A stretch of 18,388 nt of DNA from CALNBC01 sp050945915 (GCA_050945915.1 JBMNTV010000040.1:1-18388), one strand, 5' to 3'; positions 7,595 to 14,549 are shown, counted from the first letter of the stretch. Numbers and translations: made by a program. Notes: generated from the letters alone by a model not told the origin.

Positions 7595-9253
7595 TCAGCC
7601 TCTATAGCTGTCCTTCAGGCCGACGCTGCGGTTGAACACCGGGAGCTCGGGGGTGGAATCCGGATCCTTGCAGAAATAGCCCAGGCGCAGGAACTGGAAG
7701 GGCTCGCCCACTTCGACGTCCTTCAGCGCCCGTTCGATGAAGCCGCGCTTCACGATGAGGGAATTCGGGTTCGTCCTTTCGGTATAGTCAAGGTCCTTGG
7801 TTTTCGGATCGTCGTCCGGCAACAGGAGATAGTCATACAGCCTGAATTCCGCCAAAACAGCCTCTGCTTCCGAAACAAAGTGCAGCGTACCCTTGACTTT
7901 GCGCTGGTTTTGACCGCTCTTGCTGTCCGGGTCGAACGTGCAAAGAAGTTCGACGACATCGCCCTGCTCGTCCTTGACCACCGATTCGCATTTGATGATA
8001 TAGGCGTTCTTCAGGCGCACTTCGCCGCCCGGGCGCAGGCGGAAGAACTTCTTCGGCGGGTCTTCCATAAAGTCTTCCCGCTCGATGTAAAGGGTCCTGC
8101 CAAAAAGCACTTCCCGCGTGCCCGCGGCTTCGTTGCCGGGCAGGTTCTCAAACACCAGTTTTTCCACTTTGTCTTCTGGCCAGTTGGTCAGCGTGACCTT
8201 GACGGGGTCGATCACCGCGCACATCCTGTGGGCGATGGGGTTTAAATCCTCCCTGAGGCAATGCTCGAGCAACGCCGGGTCGGACACGGAATCCGCCTTG
8301 GCAACGCCGGTGCGCTTCAAAAAGTCCTTGATGGCGTTGGGGGTGTATCCCCTTCTGCGCATCCCGCAAAGGGTGGGCATCCGGGGGTCGTCCCAACCGG
8401 AGACCGTCCCGCTTTCCACCAGCGAGCGCAGGTACCGCTTGGACATCACGGTGCGGGCAAGGTTCAGCCTTGCGAACTCGATCTGGCGGGGCCTGTGTTC
8501 GAACTCGCACTGTTCGATCACCCAGTCATAAAGCGGGCGGTGGATTTCGTACTCCAAAGAGCAGAGGGAATGGGTCACGCCCTCCAGCGCGTCCTGAATC
8601 GGGTGCGCGAAGTCATACATGGGATAGATGCACCACTTGTCCCCGGTCTGGTGATGGGGCATGTGCAGAATGCGGTACAGGGCCGGGTCCCTCAAATTGA
8701 TGTTGGGGGAGGCCATGTCGATCTTGGCCCGAAGGGTTCTGGAGCCATCCGGGAACTCGCCGGCGCGCATGCGGCGGAACAGGTCCAGGTTTTCCTCCAC
8801 GGAGCGGTCGCGATAGGGGGAATTCTTACCGGGTTCGGTGAGCGTGCCGCGGTATTCGCGGAGCTCCTCCCTGGAAAGGTCGCACACATAGGCGACTCCT
8901 TTTTTGATCAGCTTTTCCGCCAGTTCGTAACAGGTTTCAAAATAATCCGAGCCGAAGCGCTTCTCGGCATACTCAAAACCCAGCCACTTGATGTCGTACT
9001 CGATGGCGTCGACGAACTCCTCGTCTTCCTTGGCGGGGTTGGTATCGTCATATCGCAAATTGCACTTGCCGCCGAACTTTTCCGCGATCCCGAAGTCGAT
9101 GCAGAGCGCCTTGGCGTGGCCGATGTGCAGATAGCCGTTCGGCTCCGGGGGGAATCGCGTCACCACCGGTCCGCCGCCGTTTTTCACGTATTCGGCTACG
9201 ATCTCTTCAATGAAATTCAGGCGTTCGCCTTCGTTTGTGGTAAAGTCCGCCAT
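7595..9253 (-). CDS. glnS: Glutamine--tRNA ligase
   Basis: This 552-residue class I synthetase charges tRNA-Gln directly. FPPEPNGYLHIGHAK carries the HIGH motif (43-46) and VMSKR the KMSKS-type motif (269-273). The block RFPPEPNG then DDTNPAKE, the DPRMPTL region after the catalytic core, and the C-terminal beta-barrel anticodon-binding domain (from about 335) are all typical of GlnRS. The length is close to the E. coli enzyme and there is no YqeY fusion. The ATG at 9251-9253 is preferred, as GGAGG lies five bases before it. A TTG four codons upstream overlaps that site. It is served by its own promoter and hairpin-bearing leader. Many Firmicutes lack GlnRS and use the amidotransferase route, so its presence is informative. 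Confidence 0.96.
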   Translation of the reverse strand: MADFTTNEGERLNFIEEIVAEYVKNGGGPVVTRFPPEPNGYLHIGHAKALCIDFGIAEKFGGKCNLRYDDTNPAKEDEEFVDAIEYDIKWLGFEYAEKRFGSDYFETCYELAEKLIKKGVAYVCDLSREELREYRGTLTEPGKNSPYRDRSVEENLDLFRRMRAGEFPDGSRTLRAKIDMASPNINLRDPALYRILHMPHHQTGDKWCIYPMYDFAHPIQDALEGVTHSLCSLEYEIHRPLYDWVIEQCEFEHRPRQIEFARLNLARTVMSKRYLRSLVESGTVSGWDDPRMPTLCGMRRRGYTPNAIKDFLKRTGVAKADSVSDPALLEHCLREDLNPIAHRMCAVIDPVKVTLTNWPEDKVEKLVFENLPGNEAAGTREVLFGRTLYIEREDFMEDPPKKFFRLRPGGEVRLKNAYIIKCESVVKDEQGDVVELLCTFDPDSKSGQNQRKVKGTLHFVSEAEAVLAEFRLYDYLLLPDDDPKTKDLDYTERTNPNSLIVKRGFIERALKDVEVGEPFQFLRLGYFCKDPDSTPELPVFNRSVGLKDSYRG

Positions 9254-9283
9254 TGCAACCTCCAATAATTCAATCTGGGTATC

Positions 9284-9317
9284 AAAAACCAGGGAATGTG
9301 CCGTCCTTTGCCCCTGG
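9284..9317 (-). terminator. Terminator-like hairpin in the glnS leader
   Basis: On the - strand CCAGGG (9312-9317) pairs with CCCTGG (9289-9294) and is followed at once by TTTTT (9288-9284). It lies within the leader, 31 bases before the glnS start, where a terminator would act as an attenuator. The loop is long (17 nt), which lowers confidence. Confidence 0.45.
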
Positions 9318-9334
9318 CTTCATCGCGAAAAGGT

Positions 9335-9352
9335 GGCGGATGCAGGTCCGCC
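9335..9352 (-). promoter_or_regulatory. Upstream hairpin in the glnS leader
   Basis: GGCGGA and TCCGCC pair perfectly around a 6-nt loop, 17 bases upstream of the terminator-like hairpin in the same leader. No T-box consensus (AGGGUGGNACCGCG) is visible nearby. Confidence 0.5.
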
Positions 9353-9388
9353 TTCTTTCATGGTCAAAAAATATGGTCTTGAAATTAT

Positions 9389-9417
9389 ATTTTGACGCAA
9401 AATCCCAGCTTTGTCAA
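9389..9417 (-). promoter_or_regulatory. Promoter of glnS
   Basis: On the - strand a perfect TTGACA (9412-9417) is followed after 17 bases by CAAAAT (9389-9394), in an AT-rich stretch that also contains TATAAT at a less suitable spacing. The -35 box overlaps the stop codon of the helicase loader gene. The resulting leader is about 130 nt. Confidence 0.65.
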
Positions 9418-10307
9418 CGCCGGGGGAGGAGGCGCAAGTCCTTCCCCGAAAGGCTCAAAACCTTGGAACAGCTGGCGTCCATCAAGCGGGAGATGATTCG
9501 CGGCCCGTAGCGCTGACTGATCTGCGCCGGGGTCAGGTTGCTGGCCACGCAGGTGAACCGTCCCTCCGTCGTTCGATGGTCAAACAGGGCAAATAAGCTG
9601 TCCGCGCTGACGGTGGAATTGGCGGGTTCTGCCCCCAAATCGTCGATCAGCAACAGCTCCGCGTCAAACAGGGCGGCATTCTCGTTCGCGCCGCCGCGGA
9701 TGCGCTCCATTTCCGCCGCAAAAAACATGGGGGCTGTGGTCAGCCGGACGGAAATGCCCCGTTCCAGCGCCCGGTTGCCCACGGCGTGCAGGGCAAAGCT
9801 CTTGCCCAGCCCGGTGCCGCCGAGGATCACAAGATTCTTGATTTCGCCGCAGGGGATGGCGTCTGCGTACGCTTCGCAGATGGAATAAAGCTTTTTGGAA
9901 CTTTCCCGCTGATCCCCCTCTGGCATGATGCAAAAATCCCAGTTTTCGAAGGTGTCGCAGCAAAGTCGCTCCAGGTTGGACAGCTTCGCCGCGGCTTGAA
10001 AGCGCGCCCGCTTCATGCAGAGGCACTCCGAGCCGTCTTCCAGGGTTCCGGTGTCTTTGCAATCCTGGCAAAAGTACCGCTTTTCCAGGTAATCCCTGGA
10101 AAATCCCGCAAGGAGCAGGGCTTCTTCCCGCCGCTTCTTCAGGGCGGCAAGGGCCGCATGGTCCTTTTTGATGCGGGCGCGGTGGATCTCCTCCTCGATT
10201 TTTGAAAAATGCGGGATGGCGGAATAGACCTTTTGCAGCCTTCTTCGAAAATCCGCAAGGTTCTGGTCCCGCCGGGCCTGAAAAATCTCGGATACGCTTT
10301 TGTGCAT
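9414..10307 (-). CDS. DnaI/DnaC-like replicative helicase loader (AAA+ ATPase)
   Basis: This 297-residue AAA+ ATPase should load the replicative helicase at the origin or at restart sites. It has an N-terminal helical region (1-75), then a Cys cluster C80-x2-C83...C95-x-C97 typical of the DnaI zinc site. The ATPase domain follows with Walker A GGTGLGKS at 163-170, Walker B LLLIDD at 218-223, sensor-1 SNLT at 256-259 and a likely arginine finger R274 in ISRLMD. The start ATG has AAAGGGGAG just upstream. It lies 48 bases after the DnaB/DnaD-type gene on the same strand, the classic dnaB-dnaI pairing of Firmicutes, so primosome function is well supported by context. IstB-type transposon ATPases are related, but no transposase is present. 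Confidence 0.92.
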   Translation of the reverse strand: MHKSVSEIFQARRDQNLADFRRRLQKVYSAIPHFSKIEEEIHRARIKKDHAALAALKKRREEALLLAGFSRDYLEKRYFCQDCKDTGTLEDGSECLCMKRARFQAAAKLSNLERLCCDTFENWDFCIMPEGDQRESSKKLYSICEAYADAIPCGEIKNLVILGGTGLGKSFALHAVGNRALERGISVRLTTAPMFFAAEMERIRGGANENAALFDAELLLIDDLGAEPANSTVSADSLFALFDHRTTEGRFTCVASNLTPAQISQRYGPRIISRLMDASCSKVLSLSGKDLRLLPRR

Positions 10308-10355
10308 GGCTCCCCTTTACCGATTTGCTCTCATCCATCGTGTTGCCCGTCGCAG

Positions 10356-11789
10356 TCAGAGCTTGTCGACGAGATCATCCACCGTTCCTTCGTCAAAGGA
10401 CGCATTCTCAAACTGTTGCGCCTCCTGTTTTGTCCGTTCGAACATCGATTGCGCGCTCTTTCGCGCCTCTGCCACGGTTTTGATGCCTTCGCCCGCCCAG
10501 CGCGCCAGCAGCGCGTTCAAATAGGCGAGGGGAGAGGCCTTGTCCCTGGCCAAGGACGCGCCCTCCAGCATGACCTCCAGGGGCAACGCGGCGGAATACT
10601 TGGCCACCAGTTCCTTGTCCTTTTCCGTCACGCCCCGCCGGGACAGCCCCGCGGCAAAAAGGATTTCCCGGGCGTCCGCCTCCAGGGCGAGATCCGCTTC
10701 CACCTTGTCCTTTTCCGTCACGCCCCGGTCGATGAACCGGCCGATGAAGGCGTCCGCCTCCGCGAAGGTGTGAATGCCCCGATCCGCGGCAGCGGTGCAA
10801 AGCAAAAGCAGGGTTTCGTCCTCCATCCCCGCCGCCCTCCAGCGGCGCAGGTATTCGATGAACCCCCGCTTGACGTTTTTGACCCCCAGGGCCCGCGCAA
10901 AGGGGCGAAGGGTGGTCTTGTCCGCCTCGTCCTGGGCGGCGTCGGTGCCGATTGCGTCCACGCTGGTTTTGCCTTCCGCGTATTTGCTGGCCAAAACCCG
11001 GTCAAGATACATAAAATTGGGTTCCCGGATGCGGGTGAGCTCGGCGCAGGCGGCGATGATGGCGTCCGGCGAAAAGCCCCATTCGTCCCGCCACTTGATG
11101 TAGTAATTGTGCTCGTCCATCGTGGGAAGGCGCAGCATGCCGAGCTGGCGAACCACCGCCCTGGCAGGGCTGGTCAAAAGCTCGTACTGCTCCAGTTGCG
11201 CCCGGGCCTCCTCGCCGGAAAAAAGCCCCTTGTTCTTCAGCGCCTGGATGTGCGGCGTCATCCGCGCCACCAGGCTGCGCCTGCCGCCTTCCTTCATCGC
11301 GTGTTCCGCAACGGCGAGGATCGCGTCCTCCGAAAAACCCTGCTCCTCGATCCAGTTGTAGATCACGCCGTATTCCGCTGGGGTGAGCTGCCTGCCCCGG
11401 GTCACCGTGGCGAGTTTGGCGTTAAACTCGGCATAGCGATACATCAGCCGGGTGGTGATCGCCGTGTCCGAGGTGAACATCGCGGTGCGGATGTTGACCA
11501 GCTCGAACCGGTCCTTTTCGCCATCCACCGGCCGGACGATGCCCAGCATCTCCCAATAGCGCATCGCGGCGAGGACGGTCTTGGTGTCCATCCCCAAAGC
11601 CGAGGCGAACTGGGACAGATTGGGCTCCGCCGCTTCGGGATAGCAGCTTTGAAAGAGCGCGCTCAGATAGACTTTGACGTACTCCGCCGGGGCCGAGGGC
11701 AAAAATTCGGTCATAAAAAGATTCTCGACCGGGGTCGAGCCGAATTTTACTGCGTCCTTGGCGCTGAGGATGAAAGGGTCTTTGGGCAT
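10356..11789 (-). CDS. DnaB/DnaD-domain primosomal protein with tandem repeats
   Basis: This 477-residue protein should act with the neighbouring loader in replication initiation or restart. Residues 35-90 resemble the winged-helix N-terminal (DDBH1) domain. Residues 225-275 give a clear DnaB_2/DDBH2 unit (YYIKWRDEWGFSPDAII then NFMYLDRVL). Similar helical patterns recur at about 135-190 (IYNWIEEQGFSEDAIL), 300-358 (IEYLRRWRAAGMEDETLL then FIGRFIDRGV) and 395-440 (ALPLEVMLEGA then YLNALLARW), so up to four units are present. GVTEKDK occurs twice, at 356-362 and 386-392. It is longer than a plain DnaD (about 230 residues) and comparable to B. subtilis DnaB. AAAGGAG precedes the ATG. Membership is well supported and the repeat count is by eye. 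Confidence 0.88.
   Translation of the reverse strand: MPKDPFILSAKDAVKFGSTPVENLFMTEFLPSAPAEYVKVYLSALFQSCYPEAAEPNLSQFASALGMDTKTVLAAMRYWEMLGIVRPVDGEKDRFELVNIRTAMFTSDTAITTRLMYRYAEFNAKLATVTRGRQLTPAEYGVIYNWIEEQGFSEDAILAVAEHAMKEGGRRSLVARMTPHIQALKNKGLFSGEEARAQLEQYELLTSPARAVVRQLGMLRLPTMDEHNYYIKWRDEWGFSPDAIIAACAELTRIREPNFMYLDRVLASKYAEGKTSVDAIGTDAAQDEADKTTLRPFARALGVKNVKRGFIEYLRRWRAAGMEDETLLLLCTAAADRGIHTFAEADAFIGRFIDRGVTEKDKVEADLALEADAREILFAAGLSRRGVTEKDKELVAKYSAALPLEVMLEGASLARDKASPLAYLNALLARWAGEGIKTVAEARKSAQSMFERTKQEAQQFENASFDEGTVDDLVDKL
10613..10727. repeat. Two exact 25-bp direct repeats, 90 bp apart
   Basis: The same 25 bases (beginning CCTTGTCC and ending CGCCCCG) occur at 10613-10637 and 10703-10727 inside the DnaB/DnaD-type gene. 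The offset is exactly 30 codons. They encode the repeated GVTEKDK linker. Confidence 0.9.
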
Positions 11790-11839
11790 GTTCGCTCCTT
11801 TGCAACTGCGGGGATTCCCCGATTTTTCAATCTTTTTGC

Positions 11840-11869
11840 ATTATATCATGGTCCGGCCGCCGGGGTCTA
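11840..11869 (-). promoter_or_regulatory. Promoter of the DnaB/DnaD-dnaI pair
   Basis: On the - strand TAGACC (11864-11869) and a perfect TATAAT (11840-11845) are 18 bases apart, with a TGA extension before the -10. An inverted repeat GCCGGG/CCCGGC (11859-11864 with 11873-11878) straddles the -35 box and could be an operator. Confidence 0.68.
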
Positions 11870-11919
11870 CATCCCGGCGCAAGGGGGATGATGCAGGGTT
11901 TTTTCCTGCGGGAACGGTT

Positions 11920-11950
11920 TTGAATGACTGGATGGGAAATATGGTATAAG
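11920..11950 (+). promoter_or_regulatory. Promoter of the SGNH hydrolase gene
   Basis: TTGAAT (11920-11925) and TATAAG (11945-11950) are 19 bases apart, with a TGG extension before the -10. The gene starts at 11992, giving a leader of about 35 nt. It is divergent from the primosome promoter. Confidence 0.5.
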
Positions 11951-11991
11951 ATGTTCCTAGAATTGCGATTGCAACACGAAAGGGAAGCCCC

Positions 11992-12726
11992 ATGAAAATT
12001 TTATGCCTGGGCGACAGCCTGACCTCCGGAAGCGTGGGACATACCTATGTCCGGTTTCTCGATTCCCGGATCGACGCCATCAACAAGGGCAAAAACGGCG
12101 ATACCATCCGGGGTGCGTACCGGCGCTTGAAGCGATATCTGCGCAATCCGAAGTATTCTTCCATTTCCACCTATGTCGTATGGATCGGCGTCAACGACCT
12201 TCTCGGTCCCTACCTTTCCACGCTATCCCTCCTTTGGAAACTGCTCATGAAACCCAGATGCGCCTACAAGCACTGCTTGGGGGAGGATGCCCCCTTCGCC
12301 GCCGCGTATGAAAAAGTGCTGGACCTTTTGGAAAGGAACGGCAAAAAGGCGATCCTCGTAGGGATGCCGTTGGTGCAGATTGCGGGCTTTCCCCCAAAAA
12401 GAATCCTGGCGCGAAACGCCGTCATCAAAAATCTTGCGAAATCCCGCGGGTTGCCGTATGTGGACGCCTATTCCATCCAGCGGGGCGCGCAGCGCCATCC
12501 CAAGGAGGCCTATTCCTGGGGCAAATTCTGGCACAAGCGGGCGCTGGATGCCGCAGTCATGATGCTTTTGCCCCGCACGAAGGACGGTTTCGCCCGCAGG
12601 CGGCATCTTTCTTTGACGGTGGACGGCATCCACCTGAATTCTCGCTCCGCCAGGCTGCTGGCCGCGGAGATCAGCCGGCAGGTCTTGCTTTTGTCGGAGG
12701 AAACCCAAAGGGGAAGGGGCGTTTAG
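11992..12726 (+). CDS. SGNH/GDSL-type esterase or lipase
   Basis: This 244-residue SGNH hydrolase shows block I GDSLT with the nucleophile S9, a Gly in block II (KGKNGDTIRG, about residue 36), block III GVND with N68, and block V DGIHLN with D211 and H214. It probably hydrolyses an ester, but the substrate is not predictable. No signal peptide or membrane segment is seen, so it is likely cytoplasmic. AAAGGGA lies upstream of the ATG. It is a single-gene unit, closed by the strong hairpin at 12841. Confidence 0.85.
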   Translation: MKILCLGDSLTSGSVGHTYVRFLDSRIDAINKGKNGDTIRGAYRRLKRYLRNPKYSSISTYVVWIGVNDLLGPYLSTLSLLWKLLMKPRCAYKHCLGEDAPFAAAYEKVLDLLERNGKKAILVGMPLVQIAGFPPKRILARNAVIKNLAKSRGLPYVDAYSIQRGAQRHPKEAYSWGKFWHKRALDAAVMMLLPRTKDGFARRRHLSLTVDGIHLNSRSARLLAAEISRQVLLLSEETQRGRGV

Positions 12727-12840
12727 GGCCTTCCCAACGCGCATAGCGGTTTTGCTTCATAATAGTTGAGCGATCGCACCAATTCCTCGCTTTCCTTTTC
12801 CCATCAAGAAGCGCCACAACGAGTGCACCACAACCAACCA

Positions 12841-12880
12841 AAAATCATCGGCAAAAACCGATGATTTTTTTCTTTTTTTT
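12841..12880 (+). terminator. Strong terminator after the SGNH gene
   Basis: An 11-bp perfect stem (AAAATCATCGG at 12841-12851 with CCGATGATTTT at 12858-12868) and 6-nt loop run into T-rich sequence to 12880. The flanking A and T tracts are present on only one side in a useful length, so it acts on the + strand. Confidence 0.93.
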
Positions 12881-13028
12881 CATCGGTGCGGGCGGGGGGC
12901 TGGACCTGTCCATTGCTCCCGGATTACCTAGTAATTTTCTGGGTTTGCGGGAGGGCTGGACTGGAGATCTCTTAATTGTTGTTAAATAAACAACGCGTCC
13001 GTGTAAAAATTTTCCTAGCTTAAGAGTA

Positions 13029-13058
13029 TTGACAAACAAATTCGCCTGGATGTATATT
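13029..13058 (+). promoter_or_regulatory. Promoter of the structured leader or RNA
   Basis: A perfect TTGACA (13029-13034) and TATATT (13053-13058) are 18 bases apart. Transcription would begin near 13065, about 390 bases upstream of the lipoprotein gene, and no other gene lies between. Confidence 0.7.
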
Positions 13059-13064
13059 CATGCA

Positions 13065-13418
13065 TGTTTGCTACGCCCTGCTGCGCCGATGATCCATGTA
13101 TCCGCTTCACAAAAAGTGGCAAAGGGATTGGCTGGCAAGGGCTTTTCTCGAGCGCGTTGCAGGTATGATTCGGCGGGTTGCGCCTGATTTGACTGCAACG
13201 GCTTGGCTCGGTTTGGGATACATACCGGGATTTACTACGGTGAAGACGCGCCCTTTGCAGCACACTAAGAGCACGGCGCATTCCGTCATACAAAGCCAAA
13301 ATATTGCTTCAAAATCTCGCCATAAGCTGATTGATCGACTTGGTTTCGCCTGAATTAACTGTTTTGATGCGTAACGCGACAGGATTGCGCGCCCGGAAAT
13401 GCCGCTTCGGGTATTTTT
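13065..13418 (+). ncRNA. Putative structured RNA (leader or small RNA)
   Basis: The + strand RNA can form a closing stem ATGTATCC/GGATACAT (13096-13103 with 13216-13223), extended by ATCC/GGAT beyond a bulge. Inside it are CGAGC/GCTCG (13149-13153 with 13206-13210), CGTTGCAG/CTGCAACG (13155-13162 with 13193-13200) and an apical GGCG/CGCC (13172-13175 with 13181-13184). A second element pairs ACGG/CCGT (13237-13240 with 13283-13286) and GCGCC/GGCGC (13248-13252 with 13275-13279). It is framed by a promoter and a terminator-like hairpin. I recognise no known riboswitch, 6S, SRP, tmRNA or RNase P consensus. It may instead be a decayed gene or element. Confidence 0.38.
13392..13418 (+). terminator. 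Terminator-like hairpin before the lipoprotein gene
   Basis: CCCGGA (13392-13397) pairs with TTCGGG (13406-13411, one G-T pair), with an 8-nt loop, followed by TATTTTT. It ends 38 bases before the lipoprotein start, where a terminator would either close a separate RNA or act as an attenuator. Confidence 0.5.
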
Positions 13419-13456
13419 GGGACCGCCTGTAAATAAAACAAAACTGGAGCAGATTC

Positions 13457-13849
13457 ATGAAAAAGTTTGTGTCACTTCTCCTGGTACTTGCTTTTGCAGC
13501 AGTACTTCTGGTCGGCTGCGGCAATAACGCCGAAGAAACCCCCACTCCCACAGCCACCGAAGGGCCGGAGGCCACCCCTCCCGCAGAGGAAACCCCTGAG
13601 CCCACCCCAGAGGCGGGGGAAACCGTGAAAACCGGCCTGGCCATCACCAACTCCATCGCCAAGTCCAAGGACGCCGGCGAAAACGACGGCCTGGCCCAGG
13701 CGGACTCCATCGTCGTCGCTGTGATGGTGGATGCCGACGGCAAGATCCTGGACTGCGTGATCGATACGGCCCAGTCGAAGGCGAACTTCGGCGCTGACGG
13801 CAAGATCAGCACCCCTTTGGATGTTCAAGACCAAGAACGAGCTGGGTGA
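13457..13849 (+). CDS. FMN-binding-like lipoprotein, N-terminal part (frame-broken)
   Basis: These 130 codons encode a lipoprotein signal peptide with lipobox LVGC (Cys21), a Pro/Thr/Glu-rich tether (about 25-55), and the first half of an extracytoplasmic domain. The domain blocks are TGLAITNSIAKSKDA, VVAVMVDADGKI and CVIDTAQSK. They match the start of the second domain encoded downstream (LGVVTNIKKSKDA, then AAITQDADGKI and CVLDASQS). After residue 121 the frame runs off its homologous course and stops at 13847-13849, while the continuation (KTKNELGEEYG) lies in the +1 frame. GGAG precedes the ATG. It was probably one gene of about 358 codons, the substrate of the ApbE-family enzyme encoded next. 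A real pseudogene, a sequencing error and programmed frameshifting are all possible. Confidence 0.72.
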   Translation: MKKFVSLLLVLAFAAVLLVGCGNNAEETPTPTATEGPEATPPAEETPEPTPEAGETVKTGLAITNSIAKSKDAGENDGLAQADSIVVAVMVDADGKILDCVIDTAQSKANFGADGKISTPLDVQDQERAG

Positions 13850-14531
13850 AGAATACGGCATGGCCAAGGCTTCCGACATCGGAAAAGAATGGAACGAGCA
13901 GGCCAAAGCGCTGGCGGAGTACGTCATCGGCAAGACCGCGGACGAAGTCCAGGGTATCGCTGTGGACGAAGAGCAGCGCCCCGTGGACGCTGACCTGAGG
14001 GCATCGGTCACCATTAAAATCGACGGCTACATCGACATCATCGTCAAGGCTGTTGGCAACGCGCAGGAGCTGGGCGCTACCGATTCGGACAAGCTCAACC
14101 TCGGCGTGGTGACGAACATCAAAAAGTCCAAGGACGCCACCGAAACCGACCCCGGCCAGATCCAGTTCTATTCCACCTATGCCGCCATCACTCAGGACGC
14201 TGATGGCAAGATCACCAGCTGTGTGCTGGATGCCAGCCAGTCCAACGTCCAGTTCGACGCCATGGGCAAGATCACCTCTGATTTGACCGTTGTGCCGTTG
14301 ACCAAAAACGAGCTCAAAGAGGATTACGGCATGAAGGCCGCTTCCGGCATCGGCAAGGAATGGTACGAGCAGGCCGAAGCCTTTGCCGAATACGTCGTCG
14401 GCAAGACCGCCAATGAAGTTGCGGGCATCGCGGTGGACGAAAAGAGCCATCCCACGGACTCCGACCTGGCTGCTTCTGTGACCATCGGTATTGCGGACTT
14501 TATGGCCGCGATCGGCAAGGCAGCGAACTAA
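13821..14531 (+). CDS. FMN-binding-like lipoprotein, C-terminal part (two flavinylation-like motifs)
   Basis: These 236 codons encode the second half of domain 1 and the whole of domain 2 of the same extracytoplasmic protein. Each half carries the block TKNEL-x3-YG, then IGKEW-x-EQA, then EYV-x-GKTA-EV. Each ends in D-L-x-A-S-V-T: D58-T64 (13992-14012) and D215-T221 (14463-14483). This resembles the ApbE flavinylation site (D-x-x-S/T-G-A-T), in which FMN is attached to the Thr. The D, the T and small residues between are kept, but the usual G-A is S-V. Two-site flavinylated lipoproteins such as Listeria PplA are known in extracellular electron transfer. No ribosome binding site lies before the nominal ATG at 13821, so this is not an independent gene. 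ApbE follows after 73 bases. Confidence 0.7.
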   Translation: MFKTKNELGEEYGMAKASDIGKEWNEQAKALAEYVIGKTADEVQGIAVDEEQRPVDADLRASVTIKIDGYIDIIVKAVGNAQELGATDSDKLNLGVVTNIKKSKDATETDPGQIQFYSTYAAITQDADGKITSCVLDASQSNVQFDAMGKITSDLTVVPLTKNELKEDYGMKAASGIGKEWYEQAEAFAEYVVGKTANEVAGIAVDEKSHPTDSDLAASVTIGIADFMAAIGKAAN

Positions 14532-14549
14532 TCCAAAAAAGCAAAGACG

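Larger units (their letters stand above)
12727..13456. other. 730-bp region without a convincing gene
   Basis: No open frame here shows family resemblance or a good ribosome binding site. Base composition is visibly more AT-rich than the flanks, especially at 12970-13060. In order it holds: the SGNH terminator (12841-12880); a stretch with small dyads (ATTAC/GTAAT inside CTCCCG/CGGGAG near 12917-12955, and GTTGTT/AACAAC at 12978-12994); a good + strand promoter (13029-13058); nested inverted repeats (13092-13286); and a terminator-like hairpin (13392-13418) 38 bases before the next gene. An 85-codon open frame at 13096-13353 runs through the dyads and has no recognisable content. Confidence 0.7.

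Noticed and set aside
9254..9411. T-box riboswitch in front of glnS
   Set aside because: The conserved T-box sequence and the stem I elements are not visible. Only simple hairpins are seen.
10209..11891. 560-codon open frame opposite the primosome genes
   Set aside because: It spans two well-supported genes and their spacer on the other strand and shows only low-complexity His/Arg/Gly-rich sequence.
13096..13353. 85-codon open frame in the structured 13-kb region
   Set aside because: There is no ribosome binding site and no family resemblance, and it runs through the nested inverted repeats. It is better explained as non-coding.
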